The notes beneath the pieces are model-generated. The model worked only from the letters and a program-made list of their open reading frames with translations. It made no database searches and had not been told where the DNA came from. A stretch of DNA of 64,000 bases from Mycobacterium sp. Aquia_213 (GTDB lineage: Bacteria; Actinomycetota; Actinomycetes; Mycobacteriales; Mycobacteriaceae): assembly GCF_026625985.1 (NCBI RefSeq), contig NZ_CP113116.1:1798001-1862000 (forward strand), read 5' to 3'. Below, piece after piece: positions 7,936 through 16,197 of the stretch (its first letter is position 1; the number at the start of each line of letters is the position of its first letter). Both the position numbers and the translations under genes were made by a program.

Positions 7936-9126
7936 TCAGGAGACGTCGACGCCCAGCGCGGCGTAGACCTCGTTGCTCAGCGCGAGGCTGCGTGGGTCCG
8001 CGTTGGCCTTGGTGGCGTCGAAACGATTGGCCGCATAGGCGTAGCCGATGCGGTGCTCCAGGTCGACGAACCCGAAGGAGCCGCCCAGCCCGCCGTGGCC
8101 GAAGATCCGCGGGTTAGGTCCGTTGACGCACCGCTGGTTGAGCATGTAGCCCAGGCCCCAGCCGTGGTCGGCGACCCGGGGGCCGAGCACCAGGTCGGTG
8201 TCCAGGCCGCCCTGGCATTCCCTGATCAGGTCCATGTGCTCGCGGCTGAGCAACTTCTCCTGGGCGAGCGCGTTGTAGAACGTGGCCAACCCGAGGGCCG
8301 ACACCTGGCCGTTGGTGCCGGGGAACTCGAGCCGGCGCCACAGGTCGAGGTCGTAGGAGCTGACCTCGTCGTCCGGGGCCCACCCCATGGCGACCGACAG
8401 GCCGGCCTTGGGGTGATCGGCCAGCGTGGTGGGGTGGCTGGGGATGTTCGTGAGCAGATCCCGCATGTGTGGCTTGTTCACCCGTTCGGCGCAACGGAGC
8501 TGATCGGCGTCGGACAGCCCGATGTGGACGTCGGCGCCCATCGGTTCGGCGATCTCGGTGCGCAGGTACTGGCCGATCGTGCGGCCGGTGACCCGGCGGA
8601 ACACCTCGCCGAGGATGAAGCCGAACGTCGTCATGTGATAGCCCTGCGCGGTGCCGGGCTCCCACCACGGTTCGGCGGTGACCAGCTGGTCGCAGACGAA
8701 ATCCCAGTCGCAGACCTGTTGCCACGTGATCGGGGCGCGCGGTCCGATCACGCCGGATCGGTGACACATCACCATGGCCAAGGTGATGTCTTCCTTGCCC
8801 GCCTGGCCGAACTCGGGCCAATAGCGGGCCACCGGCGCGTGCAGGTCCAGCTCGCCGCGGTCGATGAGTTGGTGCACGCAGGTGGCCGACAGGCCCTTGG
8901 TGCCGGACAACACCGTGGTCAGGGTGTCCTGCTGCCAGGGCCGGGTGCCGGCCGTGTCGGCCCAGCCGCCCCAGAGATTGACGACGAGGTCCCCGTCGAC
9001 CCATACGGCGACGGCCGCGCCTTGCTCGCTTTGCTGGGCGAAGTTGCTCTCGAACGCGTTGCGTACTCCGACGAACTCGGACGCGCATGAGCCTTTGATG
9101 TCAGCGTCCGTTTTCAGGTCGCTCAT
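7936..9126 (-). CDS. lipP: Esterase/lipase of the beta-lactamase fold
   Basis: 396 residues, matching mycobacterial LipP (Rv2463). The serine-hydrolase motif is Ser74-Gly-Thr-Lys77; Tyr163 in QGYHMTT is the likely second-motif tyrosine, and HGGLGGSFGF is the third motif near the C-terminus. The family (class C beta-lactamase-like, family VIII esterases) hydrolyses short-chain esters; it is not a true beta-lactamase. No signal peptide is seen. ATG 9126 is preceded by AAAGG. A tRNA-Gly gene lies immediately upstream on the same strand. Confidence 0.92.
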   Translation of the reverse strand: MSDLKTDADIKGSCASEFVGVRNAFESNFAQQSEQGAAVAVWVDGDLVVNLWGGWADTAGTRPWQQDTLTTVLSGTKGLSATCVHQLIDRGELDLHAPVARYWPEFGQAGKEDITLAMVMCHRSGVIGPRAPITWQQVCDWDFVCDQLVTAEPWWEPGTAQGYHMTTFGFILGEVFRRVTGRTIGQYLRTEIAEPMGADVHIGLSDADQLRCAERVNKPHMRDLLTNIPSHPTTLADHPKAGLSVAMGWAPDDEVSSYDLDLWRRLEFPGTNGQVSALGLATFYNALAQEKLLSREHMDLIRECQGGLDTDLVLGPRVADHGWGLGYMLNQRCVNGPNPRIFGHGGLGGSFGFVDLEHRIGYAYAANRFDATKANADPRSLALSNEVYAALGVDVS

Positions 9127-9157
9127 GGCGCCTTTCTGTGGAGCAGCACTTACCCCG

Positions 9158-9228
9158 AGCGGGCGACGGGAATCGAACCCGCGTAGCTAGTTTGGAAGAC
9201 TAGGGCTCTACCATTGAGCTACGCCCGC
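9158..9228 (-). tRNA. glyV: tRNA-Gly (anticodon TCC)
   Basis: On the minus strand a full cloverleaf can be folded: acceptor GCGGGCG/CGCCCGC, D-arm GCTC..GAGC, anticodon loop CTTCCAA with anticodon TCC, and T-loop GGTTCGATTCC. The 3' CCA is not encoded. TCC reads GGA and GGG glycine codons. A tRNA-Gly/tRNA-Pro pair precedes tig in M. tuberculosis as well. Confidence 0.97.
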
Positions 9229-9246
9229 ATGCATTAGTCGAGCGTG

Positions 9247-9252
9247 ACTGTA
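9247..9252 (-). promoter_or_regulatory. Candidate -10 (TACAGT) for tRNA-Gly
   Basis: TACAGT on the minus strand lies 18 bases before the 5' end of the tRNA and 18 bases after TTAGAT, a possible -35. Fits TANNNT, but the -35 is weak. Confidence 0.4.
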
Positions 9253-9321
9253 TCTGGCGGCGAACATCAAATCTAATCGACGCGGTCTTGTGATCGCTCT
9301 GTTAGGTCTGCGAGGTCGTTG

Positions 9322-9349
9322 TTGGGCCGACGCCGTCGGGCCGTAGGAT
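9322..9349 (+). promoter_or_regulatory. Candidate promoter of tRNA-Pro
   Basis: TTGGGC (9322-9327), 16 bases, TAGGAT (9344-9349). Transcription would start around 9356, a few bases before the mature tRNA-Pro 5' end. Confidence 0.5.
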
Positions 9350-9362
9350 CGCGAGGTCAGCG

Positions 9363-9439
9363 CGGGGTGTAGCGCAGCTTGGTAGCGCATCCGCTTTGGG
9401 AGCGGAAGGCCGCAGGTTCAAATCCTGTCACCCCGACCA
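9363..9439 (+). tRNA. proU: tRNA-Pro (anticodon TGG) with encoded CCA
   Basis: Acceptor CGGGGTG pairs with CACCCCG, D-arm GCGC..GCGC, anticodon stem TCCGC/GCGGA with loop TTTGGGA (anticodon TGG), and T-arm GCAGG/CCTGT with TTCAAAT. CCA is encoded at 9437-9439. TGG reads CCA and CCG proline codons. It is divergent from tRNA-Gly and lies upstream of tig. Confidence 0.97.
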
Positions 9440-9482
9440 AGACCGCGCCGCACCGCCGATACAAAGAACTAGGAGCACACCC

Positions 9483-10874
9483 GTGAAGAGCAGCGTCGAG
9501 CAGTTGAGCCCCACCCGGGTGCGCATCAACGTGGAGGTGCCTTTCACCGAACTCGAGCCCGACTTCCAGCGCGCCTACAAGGAGCTGGCCAGGCAGGTCC
9601 GGCTGCCCGGGTTCCGGCCCGGCAAGGTGCCGATGAAGTTGCTGGAGGCCCGCTTCGGCCGCGAGGAGATGCTCGACCAGGTCGTCAACGAGGCGCTGCC
9701 CACCCGATATGGACAAGCGGTCACCGAGACCGAGGTGCACCCGATCGGCCGCCCCGAGATCGAGGTGACCAAAAAGGAGTACGGCGAGGACCTCGCCTTC
9801 ACCGCCGAGGTCGACGTCCGCCCCAAGATCACCCTCCCGGACCTCAGCGCGCTGAAGGTGTCGGTGGATCCGATCGAGGTCAGCGACGACGACGTCGACG
9901 CCGAGCTGCAGTCGCTGCGGGCCCGGTTCGGCACCCTGACCGGGGTGGATCGCCCGGTTGCCGACGGTGACTTCGTGTCGATCGACTTGTCGGCGACGAT
10001 CGACGGCGAGGAAATTCCGGGCGCCGCCGCGGAGGGCCTGTCGCATGAGGTTGGCTCCGGCCGGCTGATCGAAGGCCTCGACGATGCGATCGTCGGCCTG
10101 TCGGTCGACGAGTCCAAGGAATTCACCGCCAAGCTGGCGACCGGCGAACACGCCGGCTCCGACGCGCAGGTCACCGTCACCGTCAAGACGATCAAGCAAC
10201 GCGAACTGCCGGAGCCCGATGACGAATTCGCGCAATTGGCAAGCGAATTCGACACCATCGAGGAACTGCGCACCAGCCTGCGCGACCAGGTGGGCAACCT
10301 CAAGCGCGCCGAGCAAGCGGGCAAGATCCAGGAAGCCACGATGGACGCGCTGCTCGAGCAGGTCGACGTGCCGCTGCCGGAGGGCATCGTCGCCGAGCAG
10401 TTCGACAGCGCGATGCACGGCGCCATCGACAGCGTCAACCACGACGAAGCCAAGTTCGCCGAGGTGCTCGCCGAACAGGGCAAGACGCGCGAGGAGTTCG
10501 AAACCGAGACGCGCAGCGCGGTAGAGAAGGACGTCCAACGGCAGCTGTTGTTCGACGCGCTGGCCGATGAGCTGGAGGTCCAGGTCGGCCAGGACGACCT
10601 GACCGAGCGACTCGTGGCGACGTCGCGGCAGTACGGCATCGAGCCGCAACAGCTGTTCTCCTACCTTCAGGAAAACAACCAGCTGCCGGCCATGTTCGCC
10701 GATGTGCGACGCGGTCTGGCGATCGCCGCGGTGGTCTCGAAGGCAACGGTCACCGACACCGACGGTAACGCCATCGACACGAGCGAGTTCTTCCCGGACC
10801 GCACGAAGAACGACGCCGACGGCGAGGACTCCGAAGACGCAGACGACGCGGCGGATGAGTCCAGCGAGGAATGA
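9483..10874 (+). CDS. tig: Trigger factor
   Basis: 463 residues. The ribosome-associated chaperone binds nascent chains at the exit tunnel. The ribosome-docking signature GFRPGKVP is in the N-terminal domain; the FKBP-type prolyl isomerase domain covers about 160-245, and the helical C-terminal arms follow. The tail is acidic (DADGEDSEDADD). GTG 9483 is the start: AGGAG lies 7 bases upstream, and MKSSVEQLSPTRVR is the family N-terminus. A longer reading frame reaches back into the tRNA-Pro gene and is not real. clpP1 and clpP2 follow. Confidence 0.97.
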   Translation: MKSSVEQLSPTRVRINVEVPFTELEPDFQRAYKELARQVRLPGFRPGKVPMKLLEARFGREEMLDQVVNEALPTRYGQAVTETEVHPIGRPEIEVTKKEYGEDLAFTAEVDVRPKITLPDLSALKVSVDPIEVSDDDVDAELQSLRARFGTLTGVDRPVADGDFVSIDLSATIDGEEIPGAAAEGLSHEVGSGRLIEGLDDAIVGLSVDESKEFTAKLATGEHAGSDAQVTVTVKTIKQRELPEPDDEFAQLASEFDTIEELRTSLRDQVGNLKRAEQAGKIQEATMDALLEQVDVPLPEGIVAEQFDSAMHGAIDSVNHDEAKFAEVLAEQGKTREEFETETRSAVEKDVQRQLLFDALADELEVQVGQDDLTERLVATSRQYGIEPQQLFSYLQENNQLPAMFADVRRGLAIAAVVSKATVTDTDGNAIDTSEFFPDRTKNDADGEDSEDADDAADESSEE

Positions 10875-10881
10875 CCCAACA

Positions 10882-10899
10882 TTGACGCTGTGAGCGAAC
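10882..10899 (+). promoter_or_regulatory. Candidate ClgR activator box upstream of clpP1P2
   Basis: The 18 bases match the corynebacterial/mycobacterial ClgR consensus WNNWCGCYNANRGCGWWS at all fixed positions but one (T in place of the central A). The core is CGCTGTGAGCG. It lies just after the tig stop, about 70 bases before the predicted clpP1 transcription start, a normal place for an activator. ClgR is known to activate clp genes in Actinobacteria. Confidence 0.65.
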
Positions 10900-10947
10900 G
10901 CGCCCGTTTCGGGGGTGCGCGGCCGCGAAACGGCGGGCTCGGTTGGT

Positions 10948-10953
10948 TAGTGT
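10948..10953 (+). promoter_or_regulatory. Candidate -10 (TAGTGT) of clpP1
   Basis: TAGTGT fits TANNNT and would give a leader of about 32 bases ending in the GAAAGAAAGCAGG ribosome-binding region before clpP1. The -35 region is poor, consistent with an activator-dependent promoter. Confidence 0.4.
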
Positions 10954-10991
10954 CGTCAGTACAGATCTGAAAGAAAGCAGGTAACCCAGTC

Positions 10992-11591
10992 GTGAGTGAT
11001 ATGCGTTCGAATTCGGTGGGTCTCAACCTCACGGACTCGGTCTATGAGCGCTTGCTCTCCGAGCGCATCATCTTCCTGGGTTCGGAGGTGAACGACGAGG
11101 TCGCCAACCGGCTGTGCGCGCAGATTCTGCTGCTCGCCGCCGAGGACGGTGACAAAGACATCAACCTCTACATCAACTCCCCGGGCGGATCGATCAGCGC
11201 GGGGATGGCAATCTACGACACTATGGTGCTGGCGCCGTGCGACATCGCCACCTACGCGATGGGCATGGCCGCCTCGATGGGCGAGTTCCTGTTGGCGGCG
11301 GGGACCAAGGGCAAGCGCTACGCGCTGCCGCACGCCCGCATCCTGATGCACCAGCCGCTGGGCGGCGTGACGGGCAGCGCGGCCGACATCGCGATCCAGG
11401 CCGAGCAATTCACCGTCATCAAGAAGGAGATGTTCCGGCTCAACGCGGAATTCACCGGTCAGCCCATCGAGCGCATCGAGGCGGATTCGGACCGCGACCG
11501 CTGGTTCACCGCGCCGGAGGCCCTGGAATACGGCTTCGTCGACCACATCATCACCCGCGCTGCGCACATCACCAATGGAGAAGCCCGATGA
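10992..11591 (+). CDS. clpP1: ATP-dependent Clp protease proteolytic subunit 1
   Basis: 199 residues. Serine peptidase subunit that forms a mixed ClpP1-ClpP2 tetradecamer in mycobacteria, unfolding being done by ClpX or ClpC1. The catalytic Ser95 is in MAASMG and His120 in LMHQP; the Asp is in the ADSDRDRWF segment near 169. The N-terminal propeptide-like end (MRSNSVGLNLTDSVYERLL) is the site of self-processing in the M. tuberculosis protein. GTG 10992 is used; ATG 11001 is possible. The stop overlaps the clpP2 start by four bases. Confidence 0.97.
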   Translation: MSDMRSNSVGLNLTDSVYERLLSERIIFLGSEVNDEVANRLCAQILLLAAEDGDKDINLYINSPGGSISAGMAIYDTMVLAPCDIATYAMGMAASMGEFLLAAGTKGKRYALPHARILMHQPLGGVTGSAADIAIQAEQFTVIKKEMFRLNAEFTGQPIERIEADSDRDRWFTAPEALEYGFVDHIITRAAHITNGEAR

Positions 11592-12223
11592 ACCCCGAAA
11601 CCCAACCCCAGGCGCGCTACATCCTGCCGTCGTTCATCGAGCACTCCAGCTTCGGCGTCAAGGAGTCGAACCCGTACAACAAGCTGTTCGAGGAGCGCAT
11701 CATCTTCCTCGGCGTGCAGGTCGACGACGCGTCGGCGAACGACATCATGGCCCAGTTGCTGGTGCTGGAGTCGCTCGACCCGGACCGCGACATCACCATG
11801 TACATCAACTCGCCCGGTGGCGGGTTCACCTCGCTGATGGCGATTTACGACACGATGCAGTACGTGCGGGCCGACATCCAGACGGTGTGCCTGGGGCAGG
11901 CCGCGTCGGCGGCCGCGGTGCTGCTGGCCGCCGGAACACCGGGCAAGCGGATGGCGCTGCCGAACGCACGGATACTGATCCATCAGCCGTCGCTATCAGG
12001 CGTGATCCAGGGGCAGTTCTCCGACCTGGAGATCCAGGCCGCCGAGATCGAGCGGATGCGCACGCTGATGGAGACCACGCTGGCCCGTCACACCAACAAG
12101 GACGCCGCGGTGATCCGCAAGGACACCGACCGGGACAAGATCCTGACCGCCGAAGGTGCCAAGGACTACGGGATCATCGACACCGTTCTCGAGTACCGGA
12201 AGCTCTCCGCGCAGAACGCCTAA
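11588..12223 (+). CDS. clpP2: ATP-dependent Clp protease proteolytic subunit 2
   Basis: 211 residues beginning at ATG 11588, inside the clpP1 stop (ATGA), so translation is coupled and the two subunits are made in similar amounts. The catalytic Ser is in LGQAASAAAVLLAAG, His in ILIHQPS and Asp in RKDTDRDKILTA. Longer readings in the same frame run through clpP1 and are shadows. In mycobacteria ClpP2 provides the docking surface for ClpX/ClpC1. The stop overlaps the convergent mmuM stop by four bases. Confidence 0.97.
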   Translation: MNPETQPQARYILPSFIEHSSFGVKESNPYNKLFEERIIFLGVQVDDASANDIMAQLLVLESLDPDRDITMYINSPGGGFTSLMAIYDTMQYVRADIQTVCLGQAASAAAVLLAAGTPGKRMALPNARILIHQPSLSGVIQGQFSDLEIQAAEIERMRTLMETTLARHTNKDAAVIRKDTDRDKILTAEGAKDYGIIDTVLEYRKLSAQNA

Positions 12224-13122
12224 CCGCTTTTTGCGACTGCCGCCAGCGCGGCGATGTCGTTCGGCCCGACCCGGCAGCATCCGCCGACGATGCGCGCGCC
12301 GGCCGCGATCCACTGCCGCGCCAGCTCGGCGGCGAACCGTGGCCGGCCCGTCCATTGGCGCCGGCGACCATCCCATCGTTCGCCGCTGTTCGGGTAGACG
12401 ATCACCGGCTTCCCGATCGCCGACGCGATCTCGATGGCCGGCAGCACGTCGTCGGGGCTGCAGCAATTGACGCCGACCGCGACGATCTCGTCGATGCCGG
12501 CGGCCACCGCGAACGCCTCGGCGAGCGGTTGGCCGGCACGGGTCTTCGTCCCGTCGATCGTGTAGCTGAGCCAGGCCGGCACACCGACCGTCCGCACCAC
12601 CTCGACCAGGGCTTCGGCTTCGTCGACATCGGGCACGGTTTCGCACGCCAGCACGTCGGCGCCCGCCGCGGCCAGGGTCTCCAGTCGCGGCCGATGCCAG
12701 CGCGTCAGCGCCGCAACGGAAAGGCCGTAGCGTCCGCGGTATTCGGATCCGTCGGCCAGCGCCGCGCCATACGGTCCGACCGAAGCGGCGACGAGAAGGC
12801 CGCTGGCGCCGGTCTCGTCGCGTGCCAGCCCGGCGAGTTCGACACTGCGGCACAACAATTCGATTGATTGGTCGCGGTCAAAGCCGTGGACCGCAAAGCC
12901 TTCGAACGATGCCTGGTAGCTGGCGGTCGTCGCGATCGTGGCGCCGGCCCGAAAAAAGGCGGCATGCACCGCGACGATTTCCTCCGGGGCATCCGACAGC
13001 AGCCGCGCCGACCACAGCGGGTCGGACAGGTCGTGACCGCGTGCTTCCAGCTCGGTGGCCAGGCCGCCGTCGCTGATCAGCACGGATTCGCCCGCCTTGA
13101 AAATTCCCGCAGCCAATCCCAC
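12220..13122 (-). CDS. mmuM: Homocysteine S-methyltransferase
   Basis: 300 residues. It transfers a methyl group from S-methylmethionine (or AdoMet) to homocysteine, making methionine. Zinc-ligand cysteines are in VGVNCC and the C-terminal GGCC motif; the N-terminus LISDGGLATELEARG is typical. GTG 13122 is chosen because a TACAGT -10 ends six bases before it and no ribosome-binding site is present; the reading frame could be extended to 13278, but that region is not conserved and would leave the family length. It lies between clpP2 and clpX in the opposite direction, as in M. tuberculosis (Rv2458). Confidence 0.92.
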   Translation of the reverse strand: MGLAAGIFKAGESVLISDGGLATELEARGHDLSDPLWSARLLSDAPEEIVAVHAAFFRAGATIATTASYQASFEGFAVHGFDRDQSIELLCRSVELAGLARDETGASGLLVAASVGPYGAALADGSEYRGRYGLSVAALTRWHRPRLETLAAAGADVLACETVPDVDEAEALVEVVRTVGVPAWLSYTIDGTKTRAGQPLAEAFAVAAGIDEIVAVGVNCCSPDDVLPAIEIASAIGKPVIVYPNSGERWDGRRRQWTGRPRFAAELARQWIAAGARIVGGCCRVGPNDIAALAAVAKSG

Positions 13123-13128
13123 TGCGCC

Positions 13129-13134
13129 ACTGTA
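13129..13134 (-). promoter_or_regulatory. Candidate -10 (TACAGT) for leaderless mmuM
   Basis: TACAGT is followed by six bases and GTG 13122 on the minus strand. It supports the shorter mmuM start. Confidence 0.5.
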
Positions 13135-13392
13135 TGGTGGTGGCCTGGCAACCAGCCCGTATGGCGTCAGCAGCCTCGGTCGGGTAACGACCGCGACACG
13201 CCAAAGACACGGAAAGCGCGTCTCAGCCAGCGACGGGGGTTGTGGGGCTATATGTTTTCGGACAGGCATGAATACCACCGACGCGATTCGGCGCTAATGC
13301 TCGCGGCGGGCCCAAGCTAGCGGGTAGCGTCGGGGGAACACATGCGGCAGGTTAAGACGTACGTCGAACAGGGAAGTAGGCACTGAGGCACC

Positions 13393-14673
13393 ATGGCGCG
13401 CATCGGAGATGGCGGTGATCTGCTGAAGTGCTCGTTCTGCGGAAAGAGTCAGAAGCAGGTTAAGAAGCTCATTGCAGGCCCGGGCGTCTACATCTGCGAT
13501 GAGTGCATTGATCTTTGCAACGAGATCATCGAAGAGGAGCTTGCTGACGCCGACGACGTCAAGCTCGACGAGCTGCCCAAGCCTGCTGAGATCCGAGAGT
13601 TCCTCGAGGGCTACGTCATCGGGCAGGACACCGCCAAGCGCACGCTGGCCGTCGCGGTCTACAACCACTACAAGCGGATTCAGGCCAGCGAGAAGGGTCG
13701 TGACTCCCGGTGCGAGCCGGTCGAGCTGACCAAGTCCAACATCTTGATGCTCGGCCCCACCGGCTGCGGCAAGACCTACCTGGCCCAGACCCTGGCCAAG
13801 ATGCTTAACGTGCCGTTCGCCATCGCGGACGCCACCGCCCTGACCGAGGCCGGTTACGTCGGTGAAGACGTCGAGAACATTCTGCTCAAGCTGATCCAGG
13901 CCGCCGACTACGACGTCAAGCGTGCCGAGACCGGCATCATCTACATCGACGAGGTCGACAAGATCGCCCGCAAGAGCGAGAACCCGTCGATCACTCGCGA
14001 CGTCTCGGGCGAGGGCGTGCAGCAGGCCCTGCTGAAAATCCTGGAGGGCACCCAGGCGTCGGTTCCCCCGCAGGGCGGCCGCAAGCACCCGCACCAGGAG
14101 TTCATCCAGATCGACACCACCAACGTGCTGTTCATCGTCGCGGGTGCGTTCGCCGGCCTGGAGAAGATCATCTACGAGCGCGTCGGCAAGCGCGGCCTGG
14201 GCTTCGGCGCCGAGGTCCGCTCCAAGGCTGAGATCGACACCACCGACCATTTCAGTGACGTGATGCCCGAGGATCTGATCAAGTTCGGCCTGATCCCCGA
14301 GTTCATCGGCCGGCTCCCGGTCATTGCCTCGGTTACCAACCTCGACATGGAGTCGTTGGTCAAGATCCTTTCCGAGCCGAAGAACGCGCTGGTCAAGCAG
14401 TACACCCGGCTGTTCGAGATGGACGGCGTGGAGCTGGAGTTCAGCGACGACGCCCTCGAGGCGATCGCCGACCAGGCGATTCACCGCGGCACCGGAGCCC
14501 GTGGCTTGCGCGCCATCATGGAAGAGGTCCTGCTGCCGGTGATGTACGACATCCCGAGCCGCGACGACGTCGCCAAGGTGGTCGTGACCAAGGAAACGGT
14601 GCAGGACAACGTCTTGCCGACGATTGTGCCGCGCAAGCCGTCGCGCACCGAGCGCCGCGACAAGAGCGCCTAG
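13393..14673 (+). CDS. clpX: ClpX, ATP-dependent unfoldase of the Clp protease
   Basis: 426 residues. AAA+ unfoldase that selects substrates for ClpP1P2. The N-terminal zinc-binding domain has CSFC and CDEC pairs (residues about 15-40); Walker A is GPTGCGKT, Walker B IIYIDEVDKI, and sensor/arginine-finger regions follow. The pore loop GYVG and the ClpP-docking region are conserved. A likely -10, TAGCGT (13325-13330), lies about 60 bases upstream. The gene is separated from clpP1P2 by mmuM and has its own promoter. Confidence 0.98.
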   Translation: MARIGDGGDLLKCSFCGKSQKQVKKLIAGPGVYICDECIDLCNEIIEEELADADDVKLDELPKPAEIREFLEGYVIGQDTAKRTLAVAVYNHYKRIQASEKGRDSRCEPVELTKSNILMLGPTGCGKTYLAQTLAKMLNVPFAIADATALTEAGYVGEDVENILLKLIQAADYDVKRAETGIIYIDEVDKIARKSENPSITRDVSGEGVQQALLKILEGTQASVPPQGGRKHPHQEFIQIDTTNVLFIVAGAFAGLEKIIYERVGKRGLGFGAEVRSKAEIDTTDHFSDVMPEDLIKFGLIPEFIGRLPVIASVTNLDMESLVKILSEPKNALVKQYTRLFEMDGVELEFSDDALEAIADQAIHRGTGARGLRAIMEEVLLPVMYDIPSRDDVAKVVVTKETVQDNVLPTIVPRKPSRTERRDKSA

Positions 14674-14739
14674 CCCGAGCACCTCTCACGGTCGGGTAAG
14701 TCCCTGAAAGACTCCGACGACCTCGATATTTCGCCGCGG

Positions 14740-15939
14740 TTGGCGCGTTCGCTCGACCTGCTGAACTTCCTGCTTGCCGATGTTCGGGACGGGCTGGGCC
14801 CGTACCTGTCGATCTACCTCCTGCTGACCCAGCATTGGGACCAGGAATCGATCGGCTTCGTGATGGCGATCGGCGGTGTGGGCGGAATCCTCGCGCAGGC
14901 ACCGGTGGGCGCGTTGGTCGATAACACGACGGCCAAGCGGGCCCTGATAATCGCCGGTGCGTCGACCGTCACCGTCGCCTCGTTGGCGATGCCGCTGTTC
15001 CCCGGCTTCTCCTCGATCTCGGTGCTGCAGGCCCTGACCGGGATCGCCGGCTCGGTTTTCGCGCCGGCACTGGCCGCGATCACCCTCGGTATGGTCGGAC
15101 CGCGACTTTTTGCCCGACGAATCGGCCGCAACGAGTCGTTCAACCACGCCGGGAACGCGACGGCCGCAGCCATTACCGCGGGTTTGGCGTACTTCTTTGG
15201 GCCGGTGGTCGTGTTCTGGGTGCTCGGGCTGATGGCGGCCGCCAGCGTTGCGGCGACCCTGAGTGTCCCGCGCGATGCCATCGACCATGACGTGGCGCGC
15301 GGCATGGATCACCTGCTTGGCGCGCAGCATGGCCAGCCGTCGCGAATGAGTGTGCTGTGGCGCAACCGCAGGTTGATGATCTTCGCGCTAACGGTCATCG
15401 CGTTTCACTTCGCGAACGCGGCGATGCTGCCCCTGGTAGGCCAACTGCTTGCGCTGCACAACAAGGATGTGGGGACCGCGCTGATGGCCGTCTGCATCGT
15501 CGCGGCGCAAGTGGTGATGGTGCCGGTCGCCTATATCGCGGGAGCGAAGGCCGATATATGGGGGCGCAAGCCGATCTTCCTGTTCGGATTCGGAGTTCTG
15601 GCCGCTCGCGGCTTTCTCTATACGCTGTCGGGCAATTCGTATTGGCTCGTCGGTGTTCAGCTGCTCGACGGGGTAGGCGCAGGAATCTTCGGTGCGCTGT
15701 TCCCCCTCGTCGTGCAGGACGTGACGCACGGGACCGGCCGGTTCAACGTCAGTCTCGGGGCGGTCTCGGCCGCATTGGGTATCGGTGCCTCGGTGTCCAA
15801 CTACGTGGCGGGCGCGATCGTCGTCGCGGCAAGCTACAACGTCGCTTTCCTGGCGCTGGGTGTGGTAGCCGGGGCGGGGTTTGTGCTGTATTTGGTCGCT
15901 ATGCCCGAGACGATGATCGGCGAACGCCGCGCGGGATGA
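14740..15939 (+). CDS. Major facilitator superfamily permease
   Basis: 399 residues with about 12 hydrophobic segments; orthologous by position to Rv2456c. The MFS loop 2-3 region reads GALVDNTTAKRALI and the central loop follows residue 190. The substrate is unknown. TTG 14740 is the only standard start after the clpX stop in this frame, and it has no clear ribosome-binding site. The frame is open right back to the clpX TAG (14671-14673) and the intervening codons look protein-like, so a start at CTG 14704 is possible. It probably is co-transcribed with clpX, 66 bases away. Confidence 0.8.
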   Translation: MARSLDLLNFLLADVRDGLGPYLSIYLLLTQHWDQESIGFVMAIGGVGGILAQAPVGALVDNTTAKRALIIAGASTVTVASLAMPLFPGFSSISVLQALTGIAGSVFAPALAAITLGMVGPRLFARRIGRNESFNHAGNATAAAITAGLAYFFGPVVVFWVLGLMAAASVAATLSVPRDAIDHDVARGMDHLLGAQHGQPSRMSVLWRNRRLMIFALTVIAFHFANAAMLPLVGQLLALHNKDVGTALMAVCIVAAQVVMVPVAYIAGAKADIWGRKPIFLFGFGVLAARGFLYTLSGNSYWLVGVQLLDGVGAGIFGALFPLVVQDVTHGTGRFNVSLGAVSAALGIGASVSNYVAGAIVVAASYNVAFLALGVVAGAGFVLYLVAMPETMIGERRAG

Positions 15940-16089
15940 TCTATCGATTGCGGCGTGCCAATACGCCTCGCGGTGACGTGACCAAAACCACAGTTTTGTG
16001 TCGTACTCGCCGGTAGCCCTCGCTGACTACGCATTTTGTCTAAGATATTGGTAAGTATGCGCAGCCACAGACGTCCTTCTGACCCGAAA

Positions 16090-16134
16090 ACCAATGCAAT
16101 AATTGGTACTACCAGTCTCATACAATCATATGAG
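16090..16134. promoter_or_regulatory. Two adjacent 6-N6-6 dyads upstream of korAB
   Basis: ACCAAT-N6-ATTGGT (16090-16107) and CTCATA-N6-TATGAG (16117-16134) are two perfect inverted repeats of equal geometry, with centres 27 bp apart. They lie in an AT-richer stretch 60-110 bases before korA, in a gap of 258 bases that has no gene. They look like tandem operator sites, but the arms differ, so two different regulators or chance are both possible. Confidence 0.35.
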
Positions 16135-16197
16135 CGTGGGGACTCCTTTGATGGCGCGTAACCTGAAGCTTCGGCAGAGTGCCTGTCCGGTTAACAA

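Noticed and set aside
7576..9090. 504-codon open frame on the plus strand
   Set aside because: Antisense to lipP and overlapping the small secreted protein in another frame; no protein-like pattern.
13294..14682. 462-codon open frame antisense to clpX
   Set aside because: clpX is certain; the opposite strand has no motif and no start context.
14671..14739. Read-through fusion of clpX with the MFS permease
   Set aside because: The frame is open across the TAG, but a soluble unfoldase fused to a permease makes no sense and ClpX has its normal C-terminus. Used only to flag the uncertain permease start.
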